DNA of 64,000 bases from Chryseobacterium joostei (GCF_003815775.1 NZ_CP033926.1:3286001-3350000); one strand, 5' to 3'. Shown: positions 43,083 to 53,221, counted from the stretch's first letter. The notes: generated from the letters alone by a model not told the origin. A program made the numbers and translations.

Positions 43083-44441
43083 TTACACAACTCCTTGAGC
43101 CAACATTGCTTCTGCTACTTTTACGAAGCCTGCAATATTTGCACCTTTTACGTAGTTTACATAGCCGTCTTCGTCTTTTCCGTAGTCTCTACAAGCTTTG
43201 TGGATACCGATCATGATCTCCTTTAATCTTGCATCTACCTCTTCAGAAGTCCAGTTAAGACGGATAGAGTTTTGCGTCATCTCTAAACCTGATGTTGCAA
43301 CACCTCCAGCATTGGAAGCCTTACCAGGAGAGAATAATACTTTATTGTCTAAGAAATAGTTAATAGCGTCTAGTGTAGAAGGCATGTTAGCTGCTTCAGT
43401 TACACAAACACATCCGTTTTCAACTAATTTTCTTGCATTATCTAAATCTAATTCGTTTTGAGTCGCAGATGGGAATGCTACATCACATTTTACTTCCCAA
43501 GGACGTTTTCCAGCGTGGAATTCAGCAGATGGATATTTTTTAGCATAGTCCTCAGCTCTGTTGTTTCCAGAAGCTCTAAGCTCTAATAAATAATCAATCT
43601 TTTCTCCGCTGATACCATCTTTATCATAGATGTATCCATCAGGACCAGAAAGAGTTACTACTTTTGCTCCAAGCTCAGTTGCCTTTTTGATAACTCCCCA
43701 AGCTACGTTTCCGAAACCTGATACAGTTACTATTTTCCCTTGGAAGTTCTCTCCAATTGTTTTAAGCATTTGCTCAGCGAAGTATACCACTCCGTATCCT
43801 GTAGCTTCAGGACGGATTAATGAACCTCCGTAAGCAAGACCTTTTCCTGTAAGAACTCCGGTAAATTCATTTCTGATTTTCTTGTACTGTCCAAATAAAT
43901 ATCCGATTTCTCTAGCTCCTACACCAATATCTCCTGCAGGGACGTCTGTTTCAGGACCAATGTGCTTACATAATTCTGTCATGAAAGCCTGGCAGAAACG
44001 CATTACTTCCATGTCAGATTTTCCTTGTGGATCGAAATCTGAACCTCCTTTACCACCACCCATTGGAAGAGTAGTTAAAGAGTTTTTAAACACTTGTTCG
44101 AAAGCTAAGAACTTAAGAACTGATAAGTTTACCGTAGGATGGAAACGGATTCCTCCTTTGTATGGACCAATAGCAGAGTTCATTTGAATTCTGAAGCCTC
44201 TGTTAACCTGAATCTCTCCTTTATCATCAACCCATGGAACTCTGAAAATAATAATTCTTTCAGCTTCAGCCATTCTTTCAAGCAGCTTCATTCCTGTATA
44301 TTCTTTTCTCGTAGCAATGAATGGAATTACAGTTACGGCAACTTCTTTTACAGCCTGTAAGAATTCCGGTTCATTAGGATTTTTTGCTTCAATTTTTGCA
44401 ATAAACTCTTGGATTTTCTGGTCAATATTATATTGTTCCAT
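43083..44441 (-). CDS. gdhA: NADP-type glutamate dehydrogenase
   Basis: Reductive amination of 2-oxoglutarate to glutamate; main ammonium-assimilating enzyme when ammonium is plentiful. 452 residues, hexameric type. Catalytic Lys region PMGGGKGGSDFDPQGKSDMEV near residues 126-146, cofactor-binding Rossmann loop VSGFGNVAWG near 242-251, and C-terminal PGKASNAGGVATSGLEMTQN. It has a full consensus promoter at 44468-44497. Confidence 0.96.
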   Translation of the reverse strand: MEQYNIDQKIQEFIAKIEAKNPNEPEFLQAVKEVAVTVIPFIATRKEYTGMKLLERMAEAERIIIFRVPWVDDKGEIQVNRGFRIQMNSAIGPYKGGIRFHPTVNLSVLKFLAFEQVFKNSLTTLPMGGGKGGSDFDPQGKSDMEVMRFCQAFMTELCKHIGPETDVPAGDIGVGAREIGYLFGQYKKIRNEFTGVLTGKGLAYGGSLIRPEATGYGVVYFAEQMLKTIGENFQGKIVTVSGFGNVAWGVIKKATELGAKVVTLSGPDGYIYDKDGISGEKIDYLLELRASGNNRAEDYAKKYPSAEFHAGKRPWEVKCDVAFPSATQNELDLDNARKLVENGCVCVTEAANMPSTLDAINYFLDNKVLFSPGKASNAGGVATSGLEMTQNSIRLNWTSEEVDARLKEIMIGIHKACRDYGKDEDGYVNYVKGANIAGFVKVAEAMLAQGVV

Positions 44442-44467
44442 ATATTAAGGTTGAATATTATTGTCAA

Positions 44468-44497
44468 CAAATTTAATTTTTTTTTCAAGATTCACAA
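44468..44497 (-). promoter_or_regulatory. Full Bacteroidota promoter of gdhA
   Basis: On the minus strand TTG (44497-44495), a 19-base spacer with an A-tract, then TAAATTTG (44475-44468), an exact match to the TTG-N19-TAnnTTTG consensus; the ATG is 26 bases further on. Confidence 0.75.
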
Positions 44498-44631
44498 CAC
44501 TCTATTTCAACATTGTTAAAAATTAAATAATAATGTTTCGGAATATTATTAAATTGATAATTAATGATCAAATTTTATTAAAAATGAAATGTTATGTATG
44601 AAATAATGCAATATTAAGAAATCATTAATTC

Positions 44632-45741
44632 TTAATTTGCAATAAATTGTCTCCCGGAAAATGATTTTACTTTCCCCAAAAGTTCCAATTCTAAAATTAT
44701 TGGTAAAATTTTATGAGAAGGAATATCGATTTTCTGTCCCAAATCATCCAAAGAAATCTGCGGATTCTCTTTAATACTTTGATAAATAAATTTTTGATTT
44801 TCAGTTAATTGTATTAAAGTCTCGCTATAGGGAAACAACTCTTCAATTTTTTCCTGAGGATTGTTCAGGCCAAGCATATTGATGAGATCTTTTACGGTTG
44901 AAATAGCGGTTGCTTTATTGTGGAAAATCAATTGATTACAGCCCTGGCTGCAGACGTCTGTAATTTTCCCAGGAAGAGCAAAAACATCTCTGTTATAATC
45001 ATTGGCAAAGGCTGCTGTACTCACAGATCCTCCTCCAAAACCAGTCTCTACAACTATAGTGGATGAGGAAATTCCAGCCACAATTCTGTTTCTCTGAATA
45101 AAGTTTTCCCGATCCGGCTTTCTTGATGAATTGAATTCTGTTAATAAAGCCCCTCCTTCCTGTACTATTTTTTCAGAAAGTTTTCTGTTTTTTGCCGGGT
45201 ATAAAAACTGAAATCCATGGGCGAGAACGGCTATGGTTGGCTTTTGGTGACGAATAGATTGTTCATGAACTTCCTTGTCTATCCCTAAAGCTAAACCGCT
45301 CACAGATGCATATGCTGCAGATTGGGTTGCCCCGAAAAAATCCTCAATAAATTGTTGGCCATAAGTTGTCATGTTTCGGGTGCCTACAATACTTAGTTTT
45401 TGAAGTGAGTCGTTGATGTTTCCTTTTTGATATAGAATAGCCGGTGCATCCATACATTCATTAAGGAGAGTGGGGGCTTCTCCCAGGTGTCTTAGCTTAA
45501 TCTGAATAGCATTCCTTTCGCAAAACTCAAGCTCTCTTTCTGCAAACTTCAGATGTTCTTCATTTCCAATGTCAGAAACAGTCTTAAGTCCCATTCCATC
45601 CAATTTTTTATACTCTTTCTTACCTCTTTTCCATGCTTCCTGAGCACTTCCAAAATTTCGGATAAGTTTGTGGAAATTGATGTCGCCAATATGGCTGCAT
45701 TCGCGTAGGGCAATTGCGTAAAAATATTCTTCGGAAATCAT
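44632..45741 (-). CDS. dprA: DNA-processing protein DprA
   Basis: Loads RecA on incoming single-stranded DNA during natural transformation. 369 residues: N-terminal SAM-like helices (REC SHIGDINFHKLIRNFGSAQEAW), a Rossmann domain (about 80-285; IVGTRNMTTYGQQF, ASVSGLALGIDKEVHEQ, ALPGKITDVCSQGCNQLI) and a C-terminal winged helix (about 305-369; QKFIYQSIKENPQISLDDLGQKIDIP). Full length. 33 bases after the rhomboid gene, so probably in one operon. Confidence 0.95.
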   Translation of the reverse strand: MISEEYFYAIALRECSHIGDINFHKLIRNFGSAQEAWKRGKKEYKKLDGMGLKTVSDIGNEEHLKFAERELEFCERNAIQIKLRHLGEAPTLLNECMDAPAILYQKGNINDSLQKLSIVGTRNMTTYGQQFIEDFFGATQSAAYASVSGLALGIDKEVHEQSIRHQKPTIAVLAHGFQFLYPAKNRKLSEKIVQEGGALLTEFNSSRKPDRENFIQRNRIVAGISSSTIVVETGFGGGSVSTAAFANDYNRDVFALPGKITDVCSQGCNQLIFHNKATAISTVKDLINMLGLNNPQEKIEELFPYSETLIQLTENQKFIYQSIKENPQISLDDLGQKIDIPSHKILPIILELELLGKVKSFSGRQFIAN

Positions 45742-45774
45742 GTGTGTTTTTTATCAAATGTAGTAAATTAAGTT

Positions 45775-46542
45775 TTATTTTCTTCTTAATTCATCCAAAT
45801 GATCCCAAATATCGTCTCTTTTTTTATAGGGTAATTCCAGAAAATCATCGGGATGGTTTTCCTTGTATTCCTGCCACAATTTATCGTCTTTTTCACTATA
45901 ATAATTAGGGAATTCCCAAATGAATCTTTTCTTTTTTTCACCTACATTCTTAAAAATAAAGGCAATAATGCTTCCCACTAATGCTCCGGAAAGGTGAGCC
46001 TGCCATGAAATTTTACTTGGCTCCTGCATATTATAGAAAAGCTCCTCAGGAAGCATTCCCCAAACCAAACTGCCATAATATAGTACAACCAGCATTGAAA
46101 TGGTAAGAAGCTTTGTATTCCACTTGAATACCCCACTAAAAAAGAGGAAGAAAGCAAGAACATAGACTACGCCGCTGGCTCCAATGGTACAGGTATACAT
46201 ATACTCGCCGGTCATGATGTCAATAGGAGGAAGAAGCCACACCAAAAATCCTGTTGCAATCCATCCTGTAATAAAAACCTTGTTAGCCACCATTGGATAA
46301 AATTGGTACAGCAAAAACATCAATGCAGCGATTGGAATGGAGTTCCCAATAATATGATCGATATTTCCATGTAATAATGGCGAAGTAAATATCCCAAGCA
46401 GCCCTTCAGGGACCAATGGAATGATGGCTCCGAAGCAACTTCCAAAAAAGCCCTGCATTTGTAAAAAATATCCGAACCACATTGCAGAAAGCATCAGCAA
46501 GGGGTATATAATTGCTTTTTTGGAGATTACATTTTTAAACAT
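45775..46542 (-). CDS. Rhomboid-family intramembrane serine protease
   Basis: A 255-residue membrane protease with six helices. Catalytic Ser123 is in TIGASGVVY and His183 in WQAHLSGALVG; Asn67 in HGNIDHIIGNS is the oxyanion residue. The cytoplasmic C-terminal tail of about 55 residues is charged (FPNYYSEKDDKLWQEYKENHPDDFLELPYK). Substrates unknown. It precedes dprA by 33 bases. Confidence 0.93.
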   Translation of the reverse strand: MFKNVISKKAIIYPLLMLSAMWFGYFLQMQGFFGSCFGAIIPLVPEGLLGIFTSPLLHGNIDHIIGNSIPIAALMFLLYQFYPMVANKVFITGWIATGFLVWLLPPIDIMTGEYMYTCTIGASGVVYVLAFFLFFSGVFKWNTKLLTISMLVVLYYGSLVWGMLPEELFYNMQEPSKISWQAHLSGALVGSIIAFIFKNVGEKKKRFIWEFPNYYSEKDDKLWQEYKENHPDDFLELPYKKRDDIWDHLDELRRK

Positions 46543-46762
46543 GAGGGTTGTACGTCAAATCAAAAGCCAAGGATAAATTTCGGAAAATTTGTCGATGAAT
46601 AGGTTGCTACCTCTCTGATTTTAAGACAAAAGGTATCAATTTTAACTTTTACGTCTATTATTTGGCATCAATTTTATTGAAGTATCTTGTTGCTAAGGGA
46701 TTAAACTTTAATGAAATTAGATACTTTAAGGCTAAATTTACCTTTAAAAAAAATTATATTAA

Positions 46763-46770
46763 TATTTTTG
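46763..46770 (+). promoter_or_regulatory. TAnnTTTG box before the first DUF3078 gene
   Basis: TATTTTTG matches the consensus, 22 bases before the ATG at 46792. Confidence 0.5.
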
Positions 46771-46791
46771 CATTGAAAATTATTTAGAGTA

Positions 46792-47718
46792 ATGAAGAAG
46801 TTTTTACTTATTCTTTCCTCTTTTGTGGGGATTTATGCCAGTGCGCAGGAAGAATTAAAAAAGGATTCCGTGAAAGCAGACACGGTAAAATACTGGTCAG
46901 TATTAGGAAAAAATACCTTGATGATTAATCAGGCTGCCTTTTCAAATTGGGTAGGAGGGGGAGCCAATAACGTTGGTTGGCTTGCCGGTATCAATTATAA
47001 TATCACCTATGAAAAAGATAATGATCTTTGGGAGAACATTATTATTCTTGGATACGGCCAGAATGATACCAAAGGGCAAGGAATAAGAAAAACCCAGGAC
47101 GTTATTAATGTTTCTACCAACTATGGGCGAAAGTTTTCCAAAAGCTGGTATTTATCCTTAGGTGCGGGTTTACAGTCTCAGTTTGCCGCAGGATATGAAG
47201 ATGGAAATAATCCCGAAGCAAAGAAAATTTCGAACTTTATGGCGCCTGGTTACGTTAACGTCGGTATGGGTATCACTTATAGGCCTAATGATGATCTGAC
47301 GGTGACTTTGCGTCCTACCAATGCCAGGTGGACTTTTGTAATGGATAAAGAACTTCAATTTGCCGGAAGTTATGGTTTGAAAAATGACGGGGATTCTTCA
47401 TTATTGCAGTTCGGTTTCTTGGGAACAGCCATATATAAGCTGAAAATAATGGAAGATATTTATTTGACAAATACGGCTTCGGTCTTTTCCAATTATCTGG
47501 ATCGTCCGGATAGATTGGCGCTGGCTTATGGAGCTCTTTTGAATTTAAAAGTGAATAAGTATATTTCTTCTAATATTACTTTGGATCTTTTGTATGATCA
47601 TAATCAGATCGCAAAAACCCAGCTAAAGCAAACATTAGGAATTGGTTTTGCTTATACTTTGGACAATGGGGTAAAGCGATCTGAGCGGAAAGACAGCCAA
47701 TGGTGGATAAAAAAATAA
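46792..47718 (+). CDS. DUF3078 outer-membrane protein, copy 1
   Basis: A 308-residue exported protein: signal peptide ending YASAQ (about residue 18), then a beta-rich body with regular Gly and aromatic residues (AFSNWVGGGANNVGWLAGINYNITYEKDNDLWENIIILGYGQND), matching DUF3078 and a probable beta-barrel. It is followed 223 bases later by a close paralogue (47942), identical in length within one residue; the terminators are also similar. Function unknown. Confidence 0.85.
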   Translation: MKKFLLILSSFVGIYASAQEELKKDSVKADTVKYWSVLGKNTLMINQAAFSNWVGGGANNVGWLAGINYNITYEKDNDLWENIIILGYGQNDTKGQGIRKTQDVINVSTNYGRKFSKSWYLSLGAGLQSQFAAGYEDGNNPEAKKISNFMAPGYVNVGMGITYRPNDDLTVTLRPTNARWTFVMDKELQFAGSYGLKNDGDSSLLQFGFLGTAIYKLKIMEDIYLTNTASVFSNYLDRPDRLALAYGALLNLKVNKYISSNITLDLLYDHNQIAKTQLKQTLGIGFAYTLDNGVKRSERKDSQWWIKK

Positions 47719-47746
47719 ATAAGGTTACAAATACTATATTTTAATT

Positions 47747-47776
47747 AAAAAGTGCTTCAGTTATGGGGTGCTTTTT
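47747..47776 (+). terminator. Terminator after DUF3078 copy 1
   Basis: 9-bp stem with two wobble pairs (47747-47755 and 47768-47776); its sequence resembles the perfect terminator after copy 2. Confidence 0.6.
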
Positions 47777-47917
47777 ATTTTTATTTTAAGTTGGTTTAAG
47801 TTTGGAGTTTAAAATCACGCTTTTTAAAATGCTAAATTTCATTGTGTTATAAAGAATATTTTTCTATTATTAAATTCATTTTAAAGTGAATTTTAATCAG
47901 GCATAAATTATTATTTA

Positions 47918-47925
47918 TACATTTG
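47918..47925 (+). promoter_or_regulatory. TAnnTTTG box before the second DUF3078 gene
   Basis: TACATTTG, an exact match, 17 bases before the ATG at 47942. Confidence 0.55.
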
Positions 47926-47941
47926 TAGGAAATCGTTAATT

Positions 47942-48865
47942 ATGAAAAAAGTTTTATTGATCGCTTCTATTTCTTTTGGAGCTTTTGCAATGGCTCAAGA
48001 GACTAAAACGGATGCTCCCGCAACAGATACCGTTAAAGCTTGGTCTATTCAAGGACAAAACACATTAATGCTTAATCAGGCGGCTTTTTCCAATTGGGTA
48101 GGAGGTGGAGCCAACAACGTAGGATGGCTTGCCGGTGTTAATTATAACCTGACTTATGAAAAAAATAAGGATCTTTGGGAAAATATCATTATTCTAGGGT
48201 ACGGACAAAACAATACACAAGGAACAGGAGTAAGAAAAACGCAGGATGTAATTAATCTTTCTACAAACTATGGTAGAGAGTTTGCTAAAAACTGGTATCT
48301 CTCTGGAGGAGTAGGTTTTCAAACCCAGTTTGCTCCAGGGTATGAAGATGGTAATAATCCTGATGCAAAGAAAATTTCAAACTTTATGGCCCCAGGTTAC
48401 CTAAATGTAGGGCTAGGGGTTACCTATCGTCCAAATGATAATTTTACAGTGACTATGCGTCCTGCAAATGCTAGATGGACTTTTGTTTTGGATAAGGATC
48501 TTCAGAAAGCGGGTACTTATGGCCTTAAAAATGATGGTGATTCTTCTCTTTTCCAGTTCGGTTTCTTGGGAACCGCGATGTATAAGTTGAAAATCATGGA
48601 GAATATCAGCCTACTTAATACCGCTTCTGTCTTCTCAAACTATCTGGATCATCCTGATAGATTGGTTCTTGGATATAGCGGAGTTTTAAGCATGAAGATC
48701 AATAAATACATTTCTACGAATGTAACTCTGGACTTATTGTATGACCACAACCAGATCTGGAAAACACAGTTGAAACAAACTCTAGGAGTAGGTTTGGCTT
48801 ATAACATTGATAATGGAAAGAAACGTTCAGATAATAAGGATAACCAAAGTTGGTTTAAGAAATAA
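47942..48865 (+). CDS. DUF3078 outer-membrane protein, copy 2
   Basis: A 307-residue paralogue of the preceding protein, with signal peptide ending FAMAQ (about residue 18) and almost the same body (for example LMLNQAAFSNWVGGGANNVGW and GYEDGNNPDAKKISNFMAPGYLNVG). Differences are concentrated in the signal peptide, the first 15 mature residues and the last strand. It has its own promoter box and a perfect terminator, so the two copies can be regulated separately. Function unknown. Confidence 0.86.
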   Translation: MKKVLLIASISFGAFAMAQETKTDAPATDTVKAWSIQGQNTLMLNQAAFSNWVGGGANNVGWLAGVNYNLTYEKNKDLWENIIILGYGQNNTQGTGVRKTQDVINLSTNYGREFAKNWYLSGGVGFQTQFAPGYEDGNNPDAKKISNFMAPGYLNVGLGVTYRPNDNFTVTMRPANARWTFVLDKDLQKAGTYGLKNDGDSSLFQFGFLGTAMYKLKIMENISLLNTASVFSNYLDHPDRLVLGYSGVLSMKINKYISTNVTLDLLYDHNQIWKTQLKQTLGVGLAYNIDNGKKRSDNKDNQSWFKK

Positions 48866-48886
48866 ATGTCAATATCATAACAATAA

Positions 48887-48913
48887 AAAAGCACTTCATT
48901 TTGAAGTGCTTTT
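48887..48913. terminator. Bidirectional terminator between DUF3078 copy 2 and sufD
   Basis: Perfect 12-bp stem, arms 48887-48898 and 48902-48913, loop TTT, with A-run and T-run on either side. Confidence 0.88.
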
Positions 48914-48934
48914 GTGTATCAATATATATAATTT

Positions 48935-50269
48935 TTAAAACTCTATATCTACTTCTAATTTCTCAGCCAATAGCTTTGAAATTTTCTCTTTTAAAGGCTC
49001 AATATCGATATTCTGCATCGCGTCATTGGCAAATGCATATAAAAGTAATGCCTGAGCTTTTTTCTTTGAGATTCCTCTAGCTCTAAGATAGAACAAGGCA
49101 TCTTCATTCAGCTGACCTACGGTACACCCATGAGAACACTTCACATCATCAGCAAAAATCTCCAATTGAGGTTTGGTATCAATGCTTGCTCCCTCACTTA
49201 GTAAAACGTTGTTATTCTGCTGATATGCATTCGTTTTTTGAGCTATTTTATCAACAAAAACCTTTCCGTTGAATACACCATGTGCATTTCCGTCAAAGAT
49301 TCCTTTATAGTTTTGATAACTTTCACAGTTCGGGAAGTTGTGGTGAACTGCTGTATGATGATCAACCAACTGATCTTTTCCAATAATAGTAATACCATTC
49401 ATGAATGAATTGATATTTGATCCATTATGAATGAAATCCAGGTTGTTTCTTACCAGTTTACCTCCGAAAGAGAAAGTATTTACAGTGGCTAAGCTGTCTT
49501 TCTCCTGTCTTGCAAAAGTACTGTCGATAAGGTATGATGTATTGTTATCATTCTGAAGCTTATGCCAATCAGCCTTTGCGTTAGGATAAGCGAAGATCTC
49601 GGTCACCGAGTTTGTCAATACATAAGTACTGTCAAAGTTATGGTGGCTTTCAATCACTTCTACTTTTGCCCCATCTTCTACGATCAATAAATTTCTCGTG
49701 TTGTAGAATGTATTTTCCTCTTGGTTTTGAGAAATATAGAAAACATGGATTGGTTTTTCAATCACCACATTTTTAGGAACTTTCAAGAAGAAACCATATT
49801 TGCAGTATGCAAGGTTTAAATTAGTGAAAGCTTGTTCTTTGGAAGCAATTGTATTGAAATATTTTTCAAAAACCTCTTTATGCTTATCATCATTCAATGC
49901 ATAATTGAATGAAAGGAACTCTACATTTTCAATAGAAACCTTTGAAAGCTCTTTGTGAAGCTTACCGTTTACAAAAACAATCCAATCGAAATTTTCCTCA
50001 CCCAGATGCAATTGATCGAACTGCTCCTTGGTGATGTTATGGTGCTCATTCGGAAAGAAATTATAATTTTTTTCCGTGATCTCCTTTAGATTGGTATATT
50101 TATATTCTTCGTCTTTCTTTGTCGGAAAACCAAGTTTCTCAAACTTTTGAAGAGCAGTTTTTCTATCATCATCCAGAAATCTGTGACGAAGACTCTCCAA
50201 AAACTCATTATGGTTTTCTATAATTTGTTCTTTTAATGCCATTACTGGTATATCTGTGGTTTGCACCAT
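48935..50269 (-). CDS. sufD: Fe-S assembly scaffold protein SufD
   Basis: Partner of SufB and SufC in the SufBC2D complex that builds Fe-S clusters. 444 residues. The core is the right-handed beta-helix, and the functional C-terminal segment reads DDVKCSHGCTVGQLNEDALFYLRARGISKKKAQALLLYAFA, with the His of SHG matching the cluster-site His of E. coli SufD. It is the last gene of the suf operon; 144 bp with a palindromic repeat separate it from sufC. Confidence 0.95.
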   Translation of the reverse strand: MVQTTDIPVMALKEQIIENHNEFLESLRHRFLDDDRKTALQKFEKLGFPTKKDEEYKYTNLKEITEKNYNFFPNEHHNITKEQFDQLHLGEENFDWIVFVNGKLHKELSKVSIENVEFLSFNYALNDDKHKEVFEKYFNTIASKEQAFTNLNLAYCKYGFFLKVPKNVVIEKPIHVFYISQNQEENTFYNTRNLLIVEDGAKVEVIESHHNFDSTYVLTNSVTEIFAYPNAKADWHKLQNDNNTSYLIDSTFARQEKDSLATVNTFSFGGKLVRNNLDFIHNGSNINSFMNGITIIGKDQLVDHHTAVHHNFPNCESYQNYKGIFDGNAHGVFNGKVFVDKIAQKTNAYQQNNNVLLSEGASIDTKPQLEIFADDVKCSHGCTVGQLNEDALFYLRARGISKKKAQALLLYAFANDAMQNIDIEPLKEKISKLLAEKLEVDIEF

Positions 50270-50296
50270 TTTTTCTTTTTATTTGAACTAAAATAT

Positions 50297-50374
50297 TGTC
50301 ATTCCAAGGAACAAGGAATCCAAATTTTTAATATTAGAGACTCTTTATTTTCCTCCGCTTCACTCAGAATGACA
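50297..50374. repeat. MITE/REP-like element with GTCATTC inverted ends
   Basis: A 78-bp non-coding segment between sufC and sufD begins TGTCATTC and ends GAATGACA, an 8-bp perfect inverted repeat; inside are CAAGGAACAAGGAATCC and CTCCGCTTCACTCAGAATG. This resembles the short dispersed GTCATTC...GAATGAC elements known in several bacterial genomes. Repeat status here cannot be confirmed from one copy. Confidence 0.6.
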
Positions 50375-50413
50375 GCGAAAAATTTTTGATCTCCGAAATA
50401 ATCGATTTCCTTC

Positions 50414-51157
50414 TTAGTTAAGAAGCCAGTCGTACCCTTTTTCTTCAAGCTCTAATGCTAAAGATTTATCACCTGTTTTGATGATTTTTCCGTTGGCAAG
50501 AACGTGAACGAAGTCAGGTTGGATATAGTTAAGCAATCTTTGATAGTGGGTAATCAAAAGAACTGCATTTCCTTCATTTTTAAAGTGATTTACTCCATCT
50601 GCAACGATTCTTAAAGCGTCGATATCTAATCCTGAATCTGTTTCATCAAGGATTGCTAATTTAGGATTAAGCATCATCATCTGGAATATTTCGTTTCTTT
50701 TCTTTTCACCTCCGGAGAATCCCTCGTTCAATGATCTAGAAAGGAAATCTTTTTTGATTCCTAGTTTTTCAGACTTCTCGCGGATTAATGCAAGCATTTC
50801 TTTTGCCGGCATTTCTGATAATCCGTTTGCTTTTCTTGTTTCGTTTAAAGCAGCTTTGATAAAGTTCGTTACAGAAACTCCCGGAATTTCCACTGGATAC
50901 TGGAAAGAAAGGAAGATTCCCTTATGTGCTCTGTCTTCCGGAGCATCTTCGCTGATGTCTTCTCCTTCGAAAAGGATTTCTCCACCAGTTACTTCGTAAT
51001 CTTCTTTTCCTGCAATAACAGAAGAAAGAGTGGATTTCCCTGCTCCGTTCGGCCCCATGATAGCGTGAACTTCGCCCGGCTTTATTTCAAGATTAATACC
51101 CTTTAATATTTCTGCGCCATCTTCAATTTTGGCGTGAAGGTTTTTAATTTCTAACAT
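50414..51157 (-). CDS. sufC: Fe-S assembly ATPase SufC
   Basis: ABC-type ATPase that powers the SufBC2D complex; cytoplasmic, without membrane partner. 247 residues. Walker [10 protein letters not shown] (about 35-43), ABC signature [11 protein letters not shown] (about 148-158), Walker [13 protein letters not shown] and switch His in LITHYQRLL. It follows the GNAT gene at 18 bases. Confidence 0.96.
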   Translation of the reverse strand: MLEIKNLHAKIEDGAEILKGINLEIKPGEVHAIMGPNGAGKSTLSSVIAGKEDYEVTGGEILFEGEDISEDAPEDRAHKGIFLSFQYPVEIPGVSVTNFIKAALNETRKANGLSEMPAKEMLALIREKSEKLGIKKDFLSRSLNEGFSGGEKKRNEIFQMMMLNPKLAILDETDSGLDIDALRIVADGVNHFKNEGNAVLLITHYQRLLNYIQPDFVHVLANGKIIKTGDKSLALELEEKGYDWLLN

Positions 51158-51175
51158 TTTATTTGCTTAAACAAA

Positions 51176-51682
51176 TTATTTTTGAATTCTATATACTAAA
51201 CTTTCAGGTTGACCAGGAACATCATCAAGTGTCCCAATTTGTGTCATGCCTGCCTTTTCCAAAACTTTAACAGAAGCTATATTGCTGGGACGGACAATGG
51301 CGAATATTTCGTCTTTATTGTCTTCATTAAACCCAAAATCTATAGTTTTCTTTGTGAATTCTGTTGCGTATCCCTTCCCCCATGCCTCGGAAGCAAAACG
51401 ATAGCCTAAATTCAATTTTTCTTCTTCTCCGTAGAATTTATAGCTTACTCCTCCAAAACCTATTATATTTTCTGGACTGTTCTTTTCAACAATGGCCCAG
51501 CTTCCAAAGTTATGCTTTTCCCAATGATCAAGCATTCTTGCAAATGTGATTTCTGCTTTTTCAAAACTCATTGGTCCACCTGGATTATGAATATTGGTTT
51601 GAGGGTCATGATTAATTTCAAAGAATCTTTCAAAATCTTCTTCTGTAGGTTTCCTTAAAATTAATCTTTCTGTAGCTATCAT
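51176..51682 (-). CDS. GNAT acetyltransferase (RimJ/RimL type) inside the suf operon
   Basis: A 168-residue acetyltransferase_3 domain protein: TERLILRKPTEEDFERFFEINHD, GFGGVSYKFYGEEEKLNLGYRFASEAWGKGYATE with the acetyl-CoA loop, and RPSNIASVKVLEKAGM. The family acetylates alpha-amines of proteins or small molecules; the substrate here is unknown. It lies between sufB (6 bp) and sufC (18 bp) on the same strand, so it is cotranscribed with them. No Suf role is known for such enzymes. Confidence 0.9.
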   Translation of the reverse strand: MIATERLILRKPTEEDFERFFEINHDPQTNIHNPGGPMSFEKAEITFARMLDHWEKHNFGSWAIVEKNSPENIIGFGGVSYKFYGEEEKLNLGYRFASEAWGKGYATEFTKKTIDFGFNEDNKDEIFAIVRPSNIASVKVLEKAGMTQIGTLDDVPGQPESLVYRIQK

Positions 51683-51688
51683 ATTGTT

Positions 51689-53137
51689 TTATCCAACTGA
51701 GCCTTCTAATGAAATTTCCAATAGTTTTTGTGCTTCAATAGCAAATTCCATCGGAAGCTTATTTAAAACTTCTTTACTGAAACCATTTACGATTAAAGCA
51801 ATTGCTCTTTCCGTATCAATCCCTCTTTGGTTACAGTAGAAAATTTGATCTTCTCCAATTTTTGAAGTGGTTGCTTCATGTTCCAATTGTGCAGTAGGAT
51901 CTTTAATCTCAATATACGGGAATGTGTGCGCTCCACACTCGTTACCCATCAATAAAGAGTCACACTGGGAGAAGTTTCTGGCTCCTTTTGCAGAAGGCAT
52001 TACTTTTACCAATCCTCTGTATGAGTTTTGTGATTTTCCTGCAGAAATACCTTTTGAAATGATCGTTGACTTGGTATTTTTTCCAATGTGGATCATTTTA
52101 GTACCTGTATCTGCATACTGGTGATTGTTGGTTACTGCAATAGAGTAAAACTCACCAATTGAATTGTCACCTTTAAGGATACAAGATGGATATTTCCATG
52201 TTACAGCAGAACCTGTTTCAACCTGAGTCCATGAGATTTTTGCATTTTTTTCGCAAAGTCCTCTTTTCGTCACAAAATTGAATACACCTCCTTTTCCTTC
52301 TTCATTACCTGGATACCAGTTCTGTACAGTTGAATATTTAATTTCTGCATTGTCAAGAGCAATCAGTTCCACCACTGCTGCGTGAAGCTGGTTTTCATCT
52401 CTTGAAGGTGCTGTACATCCTTCAAGGTAAGAAACATAACTACCTTCATCTGCAATTACAAGAGTTCTTTCAAACTGTCCTGTACCTGCTTGGTTAATAC
52501 GGAAGTAAGTAGAAAGTTCCATTGGGCATTTTACCCCTTTTGGAATATAGCAGAAACTTCCGTCAGAAAATACTGCGGAATTTAATGCTGCATAGAAATT
52601 ATCTCCTCTAGGAACTACTTTTCCAAGGTATTTTCTTACTAAATCTGGGTGATTCTTAATAGCCTCAGAGATTGAACAGAAAATAATTCCTTTTTCTGCC
52701 AAGGTATCCTGGAAAGTTGTTTTCACAGAAACTGAGTCTATTACGATATCTACGGCTACCCCTGAAAGTCTTTTTTGTTCCTCAATATTAATCCCTAGCT
52801 TTTCGAAGGTTTTCAATAATTCCGGATCTACCTGATCTAGGCTTTCTAGTTCAGGTTTAGACTTTGGTGCTGCGTAGTAACGGATAGCTTGAAAATCCGG
52901 CTTTTCATACTTGATGTTTGCCCAGTTAGGCTCAACCATTTTCAACCAGATTTTGAAAGATTCTAAACGCCATTCGGTCATCCATTCCGGCTCTTCTTTT
53001 TTAGCAGAGATGGCACGGACGATATCCTCATTTAAACCAATTGGGAAATCTTCATAATCAATTTTGGTTTCCCAACCGAATTCATATTTTTTATTTTCTA
53101 GATCGACTCTTAAATCGTCTTCAGTATATTTACTCAT
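51689..53137 (-). CDS. sufB: Fe-S assembly scaffold protein SufB
   Basis: Main scaffold of the SufBC2D complex. 482 residues, beta-helix core flanked by helical domains. The segment [23 protein letters not shown] contains the Cys that matches E. coli SufB Cys405, which is essential for cluster building; [19 protein letters not shown] is the conserved C-terminal motif. It is downstream of sufA and upstream of the GNAT gene. Confidence 0.96.
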   Translation of the reverse strand: MSKYTEDDLRVDLENKKYEFGWETKIDYEDFPIGLNEDIVRAISAKKEEPEWMTEWRLESFKIWLKMVEPNWANIKYEKPDFQAIRYYAAPKSKPELESLDQVDPELLKTFEKLGINIEEQKRLSGVAVDIVIDSVSVKTTFQDTLAEKGIIFCSISEAIKNHPDLVRKYLGKVVPRGDNFYAALNSAVFSDGSFCYIPKGVKCPMELSTYFRINQAGTGQFERTLVIADEGSYVSYLEGCTAPSRDENQLHAAVVELIALDNAEIKYSTVQNWYPGNEEGKGGVFNFVTKRGLCEKNAKISWTQVETGSAVTWKYPSCILKGDNSIGEFYSIAVTNNHQYADTGTKMIHIGKNTKSTIISKGISAGKSQNSYRGLVKVMPSAKGARNFSQCDSLLMGNECGAHTFPYIEIKDPTAQLEHEATTSKIGEDQIFYCNQRGIDTERAIALIVNGFSKEVLNKLPMEFAIEAQKLLEISLEGSVG

Positions 53138-53221
53138 TATTATTTTTTAGATTTCAGATTTTAGATTTCAAGGCTCAGAAATAAGTCTGAATCCAGGAAT
53201 CTGGTATCTTATGTCTTTTCT

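Noticed and set aside
46651..46675. ACGTC followed by TTTGGCATC upstream of DUF3078 copy 1
   Set aside because: It resembles the shared motif at 19472 only over short blocks and with different spacing, and is 120 bp from the gene; not better than chance.
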